Source of the DNA: Microbacterium luteum
GTDB lineage: Bacteria; Actinomycetota; Actinomycetes; Actinomycetales; Microbacteriaceae
DNA: 64,000 bases
Assembly (NCBI RefSeq): GCF_015277875.1
Contig: NZ_CP063814.1
Span: 372,001 to 436,000, forward strand
Direction: 5' to 3'
Position 1 is the stretch's first letter, and each line of letters opens with the position of its first letter. Below, piece by piece: positions 34,984 to 47,129 of this stretch. Both the position numbers and the translations under genes were made by a program. Under the pieces are notes generated by a model. That model was not told the DNA's origin. It worked only from the letters and a program-made list of their open reading frames with translations, and made no database searches.

Positions 34984-35999
34984 CCCAGACAATGCCCCCA
35001 GTCACTACAGGGACGGTGTCCATTCCCGTCAAGCGGCGACCCGTGCCGCTGAAACTGCTTGAGGCGTACGCGCTACCGCTGCTAACCGTGCTGGTGTGGG
35101 TGTTCTTCGCGCTCTTCCCGGCGTCGTCGGGAGCGTTCCCGACGAGCAACAACCTCAACGTAATCCTCGGCAGCCAGGCCGTCGTAGCGCTCGTCGCGGT
35201 CGCGGCGCTGTTCCCCCTGGTTTGCGGCTACTTCGACTTCTCGCTCGGCGCTACGGCGGCAATGGCGCAGGTGCTCTGCGCGGGTCTCATGGCGAACGTC
35301 GGGCTGCCGTTGTGGGCGGCGGTGATCATCCCGATTCTCCTGGGAACGCTCGTGGGAGCGGTGAACGGGTTCTTCGTCACGAGGATGGGTATGAGTCCGT
35401 TCGTCACGACGCTCGGCATGGCCATGCTGATCGCCGGTCTGATGATCTGGTACACGAACGGTCAGACGATCATCAGCGGCATCGATCCGGCGCTGATACG
35501 ATTCGGCTCATCGCGGCTGGGCGGCGTCCCGTTGGTGTTCATCATCACCCTGGGCGTCGGAGCGGTCGCGTGGTACTTCTTCACGCACACGCCTTACGGC
35601 CGATCGCTCTATGCGATCGGATCGAACGCCACAGCTGCGAAGCTGGTCGGCCTCCCGGTCAGGAAGAATGTGTGGTGGAGCTTCGTCGTCGCCGGGTCCA
35701 TCGCGGGCGTCGCGGGTGTTCTTCAGCTCGCGCGCACCGGGTCGGGGACGGCGTCCGATGGTAATTCGCTTCTGTTCCCGGCACTCGCCGCGGTCTTCCT
35801 CGGTGCCACGGCGATCCGTCCCGGCTTCTTCAATGTGATCGGCACCCTCATCGGTGCGATCTTCGTGTCGATCTCTGTCAGCGGTCTGACGTTGTCGGGT
35901 GCGAGCGGCTGGGCTTCGAACGTGTTCAACGGTGTGGCTCTGCTCGCTGCTGTCGGATTGTCGACGTACCTCGGCCGCCGGCAGCGTTCCGGGTCGTAG
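34980..35999 (+). CDS. Ribose-type ABC transporter permease (RbsC family)
   Basis: A 339 aa integral membrane protein with about 8-10 hydrophobic segments and the BPD_transp_2 hallmarks CGYFDFSLGATAAMAQVLCA near the middle, GAVNGFFVTRMGMSPFVTTL, and late AVFLGATAIRPGFFNVIGTL. ATG at 34980 overlaps the ATPase stop (ATGA). One permease gene implies a homodimer. Last gene of the importer operon; about 280 bases without any recognised feature follow before the convergent pobA. Confidence 0.9.
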   Translation: MTQTMPPVTTGTVSIPVKRRPVPLKLLEAYALPLLTVLVWVFFALFPASSGAFPTSNNLNVILGSQAVVALVAVAALFPLVCGYFDFSLGATAAMAQVLCAGLMANVGLPLWAAVIIPILLGTLVGAVNGFFVTRMGMSPFVTTLGMAMLIAGLMIWYTNGQTIISGIDPALIRFGSSRLGGVPLVFIITLGVGAVAWYFFTHTPYGRSLYAIGSNATAAKLVGLPVRKNVWWSFVVAGSIAGVAGVLQLARTGSGTASDGNSLLFPALAAVFLGATAIRPGFFNVIGTLIGAIFVSISVSGLTLSGASGWASNVFNGVALLAAVGLSTYLGRRQRSGS

Positions 36000-36277
36000 C
36001 GAACCCGACGGTGCCGGGTGACACGGCCCCTGAGGCGCCGTCGCCGATCGAGATTATGCTGCAGTCAGTTCCGCGGACGGCTCGGACTCCTTCCAGATTT
36101 CCGCGCATCAGTAGCTTTCCGGTGGCATCCGATGCACGGCGAAGACCCCGCTCACGCGTGGTTTCGTTTTCCGACAGCAACGCCCGACGTGCAGCCATGG
36201 AGTGCAGGCCTCGGCAAGGCCGAAGCGGAATCCGGTGGGGCCGACGGCGTGAGCGGACCCGTCGTTGAGGCGGTGTG

Positions 36278-37468
36278 TTATCCCTCGGGGGTTCCGTCCG
36301 TCAGCGGCCACCCGGTGTAGGCCTCGGCGAGGTAGGTGCTCCCCGCGGTCGAGTCGGCGACGGTGCGCAGTTCGCCGAGCTGTCGGAGGCGATCGAAGTC
36401 GGTGTCGGCGGGACTGCGGTGGAGCATCTGGGTCATCCACCAGGAGAAGTGCTGGGCTTTCCAGATGCGTCGGCGCGCGGCATCGGCCCACCCGTCGATC
36501 AGTGTCTCGTCGGCGGCGTTGAGGAGCGCATCGAGGGCTCGGGCCAGGAGGATCACGTCGGCTACGGCGAGGTTCATGCCCTTCGCGCCGGTCGGTGGCA
36601 CGGTATGTGCGGCGTCGCCGACGATGGCGGCGCGGCCGCGGCGCAGTTCGTGAGCGACGAAGGAGCGGAACCGGAGGACGTCTCGTTGGAAGATGGGGCC
36701 CTCGATGAGGTCGTGGCCGGGGACGCGGCTCTGCAGGGTGTCCCAGATCTCACTGTCACTCATCGCGTTCGGGTCGTCGTCGGGGTCGCACTGGAAGTAC
36801 ATGCGTTGTACCTGGGGTGAGCGCTGGCTGATGAGGGCGAATCCATCGGGGGAGTTGGAGTAGATGAGCTCATCGGCGCTGGGCGGAGCTTCGCAGAGGA
36901 TGCCGAACCAGGCGAACGGGTACTCGCGGAAGGAGCCGCCATGGGGGCCGGTGATCGCGCCGCGGACGCACGAGCGGGAACCGTCGGCACCAACGACGAA
37001 GTCCGCTTCGATCTCGATCCTCAAGCCGTCTGAATCGGTGGCGAGCACCCGCGGGTGGTCGGTGTCGACGCCGTCGACCCCGGCCACGGAGACCCCGAAG
37101 CGAAGATCCTGGCCGCCGCGAAGACGAGCGGCGATGAGATCCTTCAAGGCCTCGTGTTGCGGGTAGAGCCAGACCGCGCGGTCCGCCAGGGCAGTGAAGT
37201 CGATGCGGTGTCCGGTGCCGTCGAAGCGCAGCTCGATGCCCTCATGCCGGGACCCGACGCTGTGGACGCGCGAACCATCGATCTGGGCGAGGAGTTCCAC
37301 GGTGCCCTGCTCGAGGATGCCGGCGCGGATCGTGGTCTCGATCTCCTCGCGGGTGCGTTGGTCGACGACGATCGACTCGATGCCCGACTCGGCGAGCAGA
37401 TGCGAGAGGACGAGGCCGGCGGGGCCTGCGCCGACGATGGCGACGCGCGTGCGGATGCGGGTTGTCAT
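36278..37468 (-). CDS. pobA: 4-hydroxybenzoate 3-monooxygenase
   Basis: Converts 4-hydroxybenzoate to protocatechuate using NAD(P)H, oxygen and FAD in the cytoplasm. 396 aa, close to the roughly 394 of characterised PobA. The FAD motif is VAIVGAGPAG (residues 9-18), followed by the PobA landmark RAGILEQGT, DFVVGADGSRS and GDAAHTVPPTGAKGMNLAV. The Tyr of YTGWPL near the C-terminus matches the substrate-activating region. ATG at 37468 has AAGGAG five bases upstream. The frame is open much further upstream, but that part is the IclR gene's antisense shadow. Its product feeds the protocatechuate 4,5-cleavage operon at 41123. Confidence 0.92.
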   Translation of the reverse strand: MTTRIRTRVAIVGAGPAGLVLSHLLAESGIESIVVDQRTREEIETTIRAGILEQGTVELLAQIDGSRVHSVGSRHEGIELRFDGTGHRIDFTALADRAVWLYPQHEALKDLIAARLRGGQDLRFGVSVAGVDGVDTDHPRVLATDSDGLRIEIEADFVVGADGSRSCVRGAITGPHGGSFREYPFAWFGILCEAPPSADELIYSNSPDGFALISQRSPQVQRMYFQCDPDDDPNAMSDSEIWDTLQSRVPGHDLIEGPIFQRDVLRFRSFVAHELRRGRAAIVGDAAHTVPPTGAKGMNLAVADVILLARALDALLNAADETLIDGWADAARRRIWKAQHFSWWMTQMLHRSPADTDFDRLRQLGELRTVADSTAGSTYLAEAYTGWPLTDGTPEG

Positions 37469-37532
37469 GAGTGTCTCCTTCGACAGGGTGCGACACTCAT
37501 ACTCCGCGGCGGGGCCCGTGGCGCCCCGCCGT

Positions 37533-37549
37533 ATCCCGATCAACGGGAT
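37533..37549. promoter_or_regulatory. Candidate IclR operator upstream of pobA
   Basis: ATCCCGATCAACGGGAT is an inverted repeat with 6-base arms (ATCCCG/CGGGAT), 65 bases before the pobA ATG and just after the iclR-type gene. A second copy of the arms lies before the regulator gene itself at 38328-38345. Confidence 0.6.
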
Positions 37550-37556
37550 TTCATTC

Positions 37557-38309
37557 TCAGTGCCGGTAGCCCATCGCCCGTTCGATGTTGCGCGCGGCGA
37601 GGTGGAGCTCTTCGAGGGCGAACTCCACACGACGGTCTCGCGGGAGAACGACCGAGATGGCGGCGACGGTGCTTCCGGCCTCGTCGCGCACCGGAACGGC
37701 GACCCCCGTGGAGACCTCCTCGATGTAGCCGGGAGCGACGGCGTGCCCGATGCGCCGTACTTCGGCGAGTTTGTCACGGACGGCTGTCGGGTCTGTCGGA
37801 GTCGAGCGGGTGAGCGCGCGGAGGGGGGCGAGGAGGATGCGCTCCCGCAGCTCGGGGTCGGCGAAGGCGAGGAGCACGAGCCCGGACGACGAGGCGTGCA
37901 GGGGAAGTCGCCCGGCGATGCGGGTGATGTTGGCGCCGGCATCCTCTCCACTGAGGCGTTCGAGGAAGAGCGCCTCGTCCTGTTCCAGGACGGCGAGCTG
38001 GGTATGCTGCCGCACCCGCGCCTGCACGCGCTCCATCGCTGGGCGGGCCGATTGACGCAGCTGCAGTGCGAAGGACGAGCGGGTCGCAAGTTCCCACAGA
38101 CGTATGCCCACACGGATCCGACGATCGTCGTCACGGTCGAGGAGCCCGGCGTCGACGAGCTCGGCGATGATCCGGTGAGCAGTCGATGACGGCAGACCGG
38201 CGCGGCGACCGATCCCGGCCGCGGTCTGGACCGTCCGGGTCGGCGTGAAGGTCTCGAGCACACGGATCAAGCGGTCTGTCATCGAGTCGCCGGAAGGGGA
38301 GTTCGCCAC
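37557..38309 (-). CDS. IclR-family transcriptional regulator (probable pobA regulator)
   Basis: A 250 aa protein. The N-terminal winged HTH includes LIRVLETFTPTRTVQTAAGI and GLPSSTAHRIIAELVDAGLL. The C-terminal IclR effector domain shows LPLHASSSGLVLLAF and the late RDEAGSTVAAISVVLP. GTG at 38309 is the start. It lies 88 bases upstream of pobA in the same direction with operator-like repeats before each gene, so it probably activates pobA in response to 4-hydroxybenzoate, as PobR and PcaU-type proteins do. Confidence 0.85.
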   Translation of the reverse strand: MANSPSGDSMTDRLIRVLETFTPTRTVQTAAGIGRRAGLPSSTAHRIIAELVDAGLLDRDDDRRIRVGIRLWELATRSSFALQLRQSARPAMERVQARVRQHTQLAVLEQDEALFLERLSGEDAGANITRIAGRLPLHASSSGLVLLAFADPELRERILLAPLRALTRSTPTDPTAVRDKLAEVRRIGHAVAPGYIEEVSTGVAVPVRDEAGSTVAAISVVLPRDRRVEFALEELHLAARNIERAMGYRH

Positions 38310-38327
38310 GGCCGAAGCATGCCATGG

Positions 38328-38345
38328 ATCCCCACTGAACGGGAT
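38328..38345. promoter_or_regulatory. Second candidate IclR operator, before the regulator gene
   Basis: ATCCCCACTGAACGGGAT carries arms ATCCC and GGGAT and the same AACGGGAT half as the site at 37533, with one more base of spacing. It is 18 bases upstream of the IclR start, suggesting autoregulation. Confidence 0.5.
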
Positions 38346-38391
38346 CCAGCTGTCCTCGCGTGGACCAGAAGGGTGGAGGTAGCCTCAGAGC

Positions 38392-39033
38392 ATGTCGGCC
38401 GTCCCCGTCTCTCCGTGGGCCCCCCTCGTCCCAGAACAGCTCCCGCGGATGTTCGGGGGCACCGGGGCGCGGTGGTGGCTCTCCGGTGGCGTCGCCCTGG
38501 ATCGTTGGCTCGGGGTGCCGATCCGGGCGCGCGAGAACATCGACATCAGCACGACGGCGGCGGACCTGCCGTCAGTGGTCACGGCGTTGACCGCGAGGTT
38601 CAGTGTGTGGGCGACGGTGGACGGTGAGGTCCGGCCGTGGGCTGAGGCTTCTGCCGAGGAGGACCTGCAGCCGGTTCTCGTCCACGACGACGCGATGGAG
38701 GCGTGGGTGCTCCAGGTGAACGTCGAGGACGGTGCACCGCGTGCCTGGATGTACAAGCGCGATCCGCGTCTGACGCTCCCGTGGGATCGCGCGGTGCTCG
38801 ACCTCGGCGGCATTCCGACCGGGGCGCCCGAGGTGCAGCTCGTGTGGAAGGCGTTGCGCCCGCGTCCGGAGGATGACCTCGACAAGGACGCGGTCCTGCC
38901 GACGCTCGCGGGGGAGGCGCGGACGTTCTTCGAGACGGCGTTGCTTCGCATCCACCCGCACTCGTCGTGGACGATTCCGATCCGCAGCCCGTTCGCGCCG
39001 GCGAAGGCGAGCTGGAACCGCCCCGGCGTCTAG
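38392..39033 (+). CDS. Aminoglycoside 2''-adenylyltransferase-like nucleotidyltransferase
   Basis: A 213 aa protein of the ANT(2'')-like nucleotidyltransferase group. The N-terminal core WWLSGGVALDRWLG followed by ENIDIST gives the glycine pair and the acidic residues of the polymerase-beta fold. The C-terminal DLDKDAVLPTL matches the family's conserved helix. True resistance function is unproven, since many actinobacterial members have no known substrate. Its TAG stop (39031-39033) is part of the CTAG at which an IS481-family element is inserted. Because CTAG is duplicated, the reading frame was not shortened. Confidence 0.75.
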   Translation: MSAVPVSPWAPLVPEQLPRMFGGTGARWWLSGGVALDRWLGVPIRARENIDISTTAADLPSVVTALTARFSVWATVDGEVRPWAEASAEEDLQPVLVHDDAMEAWVLQVNVEDGAPRAWMYKRDPRLTLPWDRAVLDLGGIPTGAPEVQLVWKALRPRPEDDLDKDAVLPTLAGEARTFFETALLRIHPHSSWTIPIRSPFAPAKASWNRPGV

Positions 39034-40102
39034 ATGTACTGACCCGGATCGTTATTGACGTAGGAGAGGCCTCCGGGGTCGAGTTGGAGCTGTCTAGTTC
39101 CCCGGCTCTTTCCCACGGAGGCCTCTCATGTCCCACGGTAATGCCCGGCTTGCTCCGGCCGGCAGGTTGATCCTCGTTCAGCGCATCCAGTCCGGGCGTG
39201 CGGTCGCGCACGTCGCCGCTGAGATGGGAATCTCCCGCACGACCGCGTGGCGGTGGTGGCGCAGGTTCAGAGAGCACGGTCCTGCCGGGCTCGTCGACCG
39301 GTCCAGCGTCGCCCATTCCCACCCTCACCGGACGGCGGCGTGCGTTGAGGCGCGGGTGCGAATCATGCGTCACCTCACCCGCCGCGGCCCCGTGTTCATT
39401 GCCGACAAGCTCGGATTACAGGCCTCGACGGTGGGGCGGGTGCTGCGCCGCCACCGGGCCCCGCTGCTGCGAGAGCTGGACCCGGTCACCGGGACGGTGA
39501 TCCGAGCGACGCGGCGGTCTGCGCAGCGTTACGAGCACGACCATCCCGGCGCCCTCATCCACGTTGACGTGAAGAAGCTCGGCCGCATCCCGGACGGCGG
39601 CGGCTGGCGTTTGCACGGTCGCAGCGAACGTCCGAAGCACAAGCGGGGCCTGGGCTACGACTACGTCCACACCGTCATCGACGACCACTCCAGAGTCGCT
39701 TACGCCGAGATCCACAGCGACGAGAAAGGCGCCACCGCCGCCGGCGTGCTCGACCGCGCCATCGGCTTCTACGCCAACCTCGGGGTCAGAGTCGAACGAG
39801 TGATCAGCGACAACGCATTCGCCTACCGGCACTCGACCGCGTTCCGCGCGGTCATCAACGCACACGGGATCACACAGAAGTTCATCCGCCCGCACTGCCC
39901 TTGGACAAACGGGAAAGTCGAACGACTGAACCGCACCCTCGCCGCCGAATGGGCATACGCCCAACCCTGGACCTCCAACGAGGACCGAGCCGCCGCCTTG
40001 ACGGCCTGGATCGACCACTACAACCTGGAGAGGCGACACCTCGGCATCGGAGGCAAGTCCCCCATCGACCGAATCAACAACGGTCGAGGTCAGTACATCT
40101 AG
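39030..40102. mobile_element. IS481-family insertion sequence, apparently complete, with CTAG target duplication
   Basis: The element proper is 39034-40098 (1065 bp). Its ends are inverted: ATGTACTGACC on the left and GGTCAGTACAT on the right. It is flanked on both sides by CTAG (39030-39033 and 40099-40102), the 4-base duplication typical of IS481-family elements. It carries one transposase gene whose stop codon lies in the right CTAG. Complete ends and an unbroken gene indicate a recent insertion, in contrast to the relics at the left edge of the window. Confidence 0.9.
39128..40102 (+). CDS. IS481-family transposase
   Basis: A 324 aa DDE transposase. The N-terminal HTH reads RAVAHVAAEMGISRTTAWRW followed by HGPAGLVDRSS. 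The catalytic residues are Asp in LIHVDVKKLG, Asp in RVISDNAFAYR and Glu in WTNGKVERLNRTL. ATG at 39128 has GGAGG eight or so bases upstream. The last codon inside the element is ATC, and the TAG stop (40100-40102) comes from the duplicated target CTAG, so the gene depends on its insertion site for termination. Confidence 0.92.
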   Translation: MSHGNARLAPAGRLILVQRIQSGRAVAHVAAEMGISRTTAWRWWRRFREHGPAGLVDRSSVAHSHPHRTAACVEARVRIMRHLTRRGPVFIADKLGLQASTVGRVLRRHRAPLLRELDPVTGTVIRATRRSAQRYEHDHPGALIHVDVKKLGRIPDGGGWRLHGRSERPKHKRGLGYDYVHTVIDDHSRVAYAEIHSDEKGATAAGVLDRAIGFYANLGVRVERVISDNAFAYRHSTAFRAVINAHGITQKFIRPHCPWTNGKVERLNRTLAAEWAYAQPWTSNEDRAAALTAWIDHYNLERRHLGIGGKSPIDRINNGRGQYI

Positions 40103-41013
40103 CGGCGCCGTCCGGTGCGATACTCGCCGGCGGAGACCGCGTCGAGCACGAGGGAGCGGAACCACCGCTGCACGGCCGACAGGCTCGCCTCGCGACGCGT
40201 GTACAGCGACACCGGTGTGCTCTGTGCGGGCCAGGGGAGCTCGGCGATGCGAAGCCCGGGGAACCAGCCGCAGAACACCTCCGCGACGTGCCGAGGGATC
40301 AGAACGACGAGGTCCGTCTCCGCGAGCACGGCCGGAACCGTGGCGTACTCCTCGACGGTGAGGGCGACCTGACCCATCAAGCCGTGTTCGGTCAAGGTCT
40401 GCAGCGGGAAGATATGGCCGCCTCGAGCGGTCACGCGCACGAACCGTCGCTCGGCGAACATGGTCGGCCCCGTCGGCGGAAGGGGGTGCCGACCCGCCGA
40501 CAGCGCGACGTACTCCACGGCGCGCACGTGCGTGCGCCACAGCCGTGGGCTCCCGATCATCGATACGGTCATCGCCAGATCGACGGTGCCTCGGATGAGA
40601 CCACCCTCGACCTGATCCGCGTCCAGTCGGGCGACCTGGAGGTGGGGACGCGATGACGTGTCCGCGAGGGCGGTCATCACCGGGGGAAGAAATGTCTGCT
40701 CCCCGATGGATGTGAGTCCGAGGGTGAGCTCCCCGCTGAATCCGGCGGGCTCGAACCCGTCCGGGTCGCCGACCGTCGCGTCGATCCGCGCAAGCGCCTC
40801 GTGGAGCGGGCCGAAGAGCTGGGTGGCTCGCGCGGTGGGCACCATGTCGTTTCCCTCGCGGCGGAAGAGCGCATCACCGAAGCGTTCGCGCAGTCTCCGG
40901 AGCGTGTAACTGACCGTCGGTTGGGTGACATGCAGGCGCTCGGCCGCGGCGGTCACACTCCGCATCTCGTAGAGGACGACGAATGTTCGCAGTTGGTTCA
41001 GATCGGCCAGCAT
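40099..41013 (-). CDS. LysR-family regulator, probably of the protocatechuate 4,5-cleavage operon
   Basis: A 304 aa LysR protein. The HTH reads LNQLRTFVVLYEMRSVTAAA, then LHVTQPTVSYTLRRLRERFG. The effector domain follows, ending LSAVQRWFRSLVLDAV. ATG at 41013 gives the canonical MLADLNQLRTF start. It is divergent from ligJ with 109 bases between the starts, the classical position for a LysR activator of that operon. Its TAG stop is the right copy of the CTAG duplicated by the IS481 element, which leaves the protein end unchanged. Confidence 0.85.
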   Translation of the reverse strand: MLADLNQLRTFVVLYEMRSVTAAAERLHVTQPTVSYTLRRLRERFGDALFRREGNDMVPTARATQLFGPLHEALARIDATVGDPDGFEPAGFSGELTLGLTSIGEQTFLPPVMTALADTSSRPHLQVARLDADQVEGGLIRGTVDLAMTVSMIGSPRLWRTHVRAVEYVALSAGRHPLPPTGPTMFAERRFVRVTARGGHIFPLQTLTEHGLMGQVALTVEEYATVPAVLAETDLVVLIPRHVAEVFCGWFPGLRIAELPWPAQSTPVSLYTRREASLSAVQRWFRSLVLDAVSAGEYRTGRRR

Positions 41014-41122
41014 GGATATCGACAATCTCTATGGCTTTGCTCATTCACATCTATTGGACTAGTACAGCAGATCGGGCCTAGCCTCGGGGTCGACGACACC
41101 CGAGTGACAAGGACGACACGCG

Positions 41123-42151
41123 TTGATCATCGACATCCACGGGCACTACACCACTGCCCCCGCGCAGCTGGGCGCGTGGCGTGATCTGCAGGTCGCGTTC
41201 GCCGAGGGAACCGGTCCGGCACCGGACCCGGCGGAGCTGGCGATCAGCGACGAGGACATCCGCGAGACGATCGAGGCCAATCAGCTCCGGCTGATGAACG
41301 ATCGGGGCAGTGATGTGACCCTGTTCAGCCCGCGCGCGTCGTTCATGGCGCACCACATCGGCGATTACGAGGTGAGTGCGACCTGGGCGCGGATCTGCAA
41401 CGACCTCTGCGCACGTGTGAGCGAGCTGTTCCCCGAACGGTTTTTGAACGGTGCGATGCTGCCGCAGTCGCCCGGCGTCGACCCGAAGACCGTGCTCGGC
41501 GAACTCGATCGCGCGGTGAACGACCTCGGCGTCGTCGCCGTGAACCTGAACCCCGACCCGTCGGGCGGCCTCTGGACGGCACCTGCCTTGACCGACAAGA
41601 GCTGGTACCCGGTCTACGAAAAGCTCGTCGAGTGCGAACTGCCGGCGATGATCCACGTGTCGACGTCGTGCAAGCCGCAGTTCCACACCACCGGTGACCA
41701 CTACCTGGGCGCCGACACGACCGCGTTCATGCAGCTGCTCAAGGGCGACCTGTTCCGCGACTTCCCTGATCTGAAGTTCGTCATCCCGCACGGCGGCGGA
41801 GCCGTGCCGTACCACTGGGGCCGGTTCCGGGGCCTCGCGATGGCGCTCGGCAAGCCCGAGCTCGAAGAGCACCTGCTCGGCAACGTGTTCTTCGACACGT
41901 GCGTCTATCACCAGCCGGGCATCGATCTGCTGACGAACGTGATCCCGACCGACAACATCCTGTTCGCGAGCGAGATGATCGGCGCCGTGCGCGACATCGA
42001 CCCGCACACGGGCCACTACTTCGACGACACCAAGCGGTACGTCGACGCGACCCCCAACCTCTCAGACGCCGAGCGCGCCCAGGTGTTCGAGGGCAACGCC
42101 CGCCGGATCTATCCCCGGCTCGATCGCGCCCTTACGGCGCAGGGACGGTAA
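41123..42151 (+). CDS. ligJ: 4-oxalomesaconate hydratase (LigJ-type amidohydrolase)
   Basis: A 342 aa TIM-barrel metal enzyme, the size of characterised LigJ. It adds water to 4-oxalomesaconate to give 4-carboxy-4-hydroxy-2-oxoadipate in the protocatechuate 4,5-cleavage pathway. Metal-site motifs are DIHGHY at the N-terminus, MIHVSTSC, and VIPHGGGAVPYHWGRF; ILFASEMIGAVRDIDP near the end is typical of this amidohydrolase-2 branch. First gene of a seven-gene operon driven from the LysR divergent region. Five bases separate it from the aldolase gene. Confidence 0.88.
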   Translation: MIIDIHGHYTTAPAQLGAWRDLQVAFAEGTGPAPDPAELAISDEDIRETIEANQLRLMNDRGSDVTLFSPRASFMAHHIGDYEVSATWARICNDLCARVSELFPERFLNGAMLPQSPGVDPKTVLGELDRAVNDLGVVAVNLNPDPSGGLWTAPALTDKSWYPVYEKLVECELPAMIHVSTSCKPQFHTTGDHYLGADTTAFMQLLKGDLFRDFPDLKFVIPHGGGAVPYHWGRFRGLAMALGKPELEEHLLGNVFFDTCVYHQPGIDLLTNVIPTDNILFASEMIGAVRDIDPHTGHYFDDTKRYVDATPNLSDAERAQVFEGNARRIYPRLDRALTAQGR

Positions 42152-42156
42152 TCACC

Positions 42157-42849
42157 ATGCGCCTGAACCAACTCGGCCTCGTTCACACGAGCATCCAGCG
42201 CCCCGATCCCGCCGACGTCGCGAAGCTGTCGCCGTTCGGTGTCGCGACCATCCATGAGGCGATGGGTCGCGTGGGGCTTCTTCGCCCCTACATCCGCCCC
42301 GCCTACACGGGCGCGAAGCTGTGCGGGCCGGCGGTGACGGTGCTCCTGCAGCCGGGCGACAACTGGATGTTCCACGTCGCCGCCGAGCAGGTGCAAGAGG
42401 GCGATGTGATCGTCGCCGGGTGCACGACCGAGAGCGAAGACGGCTTCTTCGGCGAACTGCTTGCGTCGTCGCTGACCGCACGCGGATGCAGGGGGCTCGT
42501 CATCGACGGTGGGGTTCGCGATGTCGCCGACCTCGAGAAGATGGACTTCCCGGTGTTCTCCCGCGCGATCAACTCCAAGGGCACGGTGAAGGCCACTCTC
42601 GGTTCGGTCAACATCCCTGTCGTGGTCGCCAACGCCCTCGTGAACCCCGGTGATGTGGTCGTCGCCGATGTCGACGGTGTCGTCGTGGTGCCGCGTGACC
42701 TCGTCGGCGCGGTCGCCGAGGCGAGCCAGAAGCGAGAAGACAACGAGGAGTCGAAGCGGCAGAAGTTCCGCGACGGTGTTCTCGGTCTCGACCTCTACGG
42801 CATGCGCGAGCCGCTCGCCGCGGCCGGCCTCGAGTACGTGGAGGACTGA
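42157..42849 (+). CDS. ligK: 4-carboxy-4-hydroxy-2-oxoadipate aldolase (LigK/GalC type)
   Basis: A 230 aa class II, RraA-fold pyruvate aldolase that cleaves the LigJ product to pyruvate and oxaloacetate, the last step of the route. The diagnostic metal/pyruvate site is LVIDGGVRDVADLEKMDFPVF, with Arg and Asp in GGVRD; GFFGELLASSL precedes it and VVADVDGVVVVPRDL follows. ATG at 42157 is chosen over weak upstream starts. Three bases separate it from ligI. Confidence 0.9.
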   Translation: MRLNQLGLVHTSIQRPDPADVAKLSPFGVATIHEAMGRVGLLRPYIRPAYTGAKLCGPAVTVLLQPGDNWMFHVAAEQVQEGDVIVAGCTTESEDGFFGELLASSLTARGCRGLVIDGGVRDVADLEKMDFPVFSRAINSKGTVKATLGSVNIPVVVANALVNPGDVVVADVDGVVVVPRDLVGAVAEASQKREDNEESKRQKFRDGVLGLDLYGMREPLAAAGLEYVED

Positions 42850-42852
42850 CGG

Positions 42853-46163
<3,311 letters not shown>

Positions 46164-46167
<4 letters not shown>

Positions 46168-47129
46168 GACTGCCGCGGATCGGGCTCGGATGCATGGAGT
46201 TGAGCCATGCATACGGGGTGCCGCCGTCGGAGGGAGACGGACTTCGGATGCTGCGCGAGGCGCTGGACGCGGGTGCGCGGTTCCTCGACACGGCGACGCT
46301 GTACGGTGCCGGGCGCAACGAAGAACTCGTGGGGCGGGCGATCGACGGACGTCGGCACGAGGTCGTGCTCGCCAGCAAGGGCGGCATGGCACCGGTCGAT
46401 GGCGTGAAGACGATCGACGGCCGCCCGGAGACCCTCCGTGCGCAGATCGACGCGTCGCTGCGGCGGCTCGGGGTCGACCACATCGACCTCTACTACCTCC
46501 ATCGATGGGATCCGCATGTCCCGATCGGTGACAGTGTCGGCGCACTCGCGGATGCCGTCACGGCGGGGAAGATCGGGGCGATCGGGCTGTCCGAGATCTC
46601 CGTCGCCCTGCTGGAGGACGCGCTGGATGTTGCTCCGATCGCGGCCGTGCAGAACGAGTACTCACTGTGGACACGCAACGCCGAATGGGGCATGCTCGAC
46701 GCGACCCGGGCGTCGGGCGTCGCGTTCGTCGCCTTCTCGCCCGTCGCGCGCGGCTTCCTCGCCGACGCCGTGACCGATCCGGAGACCTTCGCGCCGAAGG
46801 ACATCCGGCGCGCGCATCCGCGATTCACCCCCGAGCATTGGCCCGCGAACGCGGCCCTGCTGCCGGCATGGCGCGACCTCGCCGTCGCCGCGGGTTGTTC
46901 GCCGGCCCAGCTGGCGCTGGCGTGGGTGCTCTCCCGCGGTGACCACGTGGTCGCCATCCCCGGGACGACCCGCGCAGAACACGTCCGCGAGAACCTCGCG
47001 GCCGCTGATCTCGCGGTGGACCCGGAGCTCCTCCGTCGCGCCGGTGACCTCATCAGCGCGACCACCGTCTCGGGGCCGCGCTACAACGCGGTGCAGTCCC
47101 GCGAGGTGTTCGCCGAGGATGCCGCGTGA
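46164..47129 (+). CDS. Aldo/keto reductase
   Basis: A 321 aa AKR-fold NADPH oxidoreductase. Catalytic tetrad residues are visible: Asp in FLDTATLYGAG, the following Tyr, Lys in VLASKGGM and His in LYYLHRWD. The cofactor-binding end reads AIPGTTRAEHVRENLAA. GTG start at 46164 overlaps ligC by four bases, so it is translated with the pathway genes. No step of the standard protocatechuate 4,5 route needs an AKR, so it may reduce an aldehyde side product or act on the feeding substrate. Confidence 0.8.

Noticed and set aside
36278..38263. A 661-codon open frame covering pobA and more
   Set aside because: Only 36278-37468 matches the monooxygenase; the upstream part is out of frame with the IclR gene (37557-38309) lying on the same strand and has no ribosome site.
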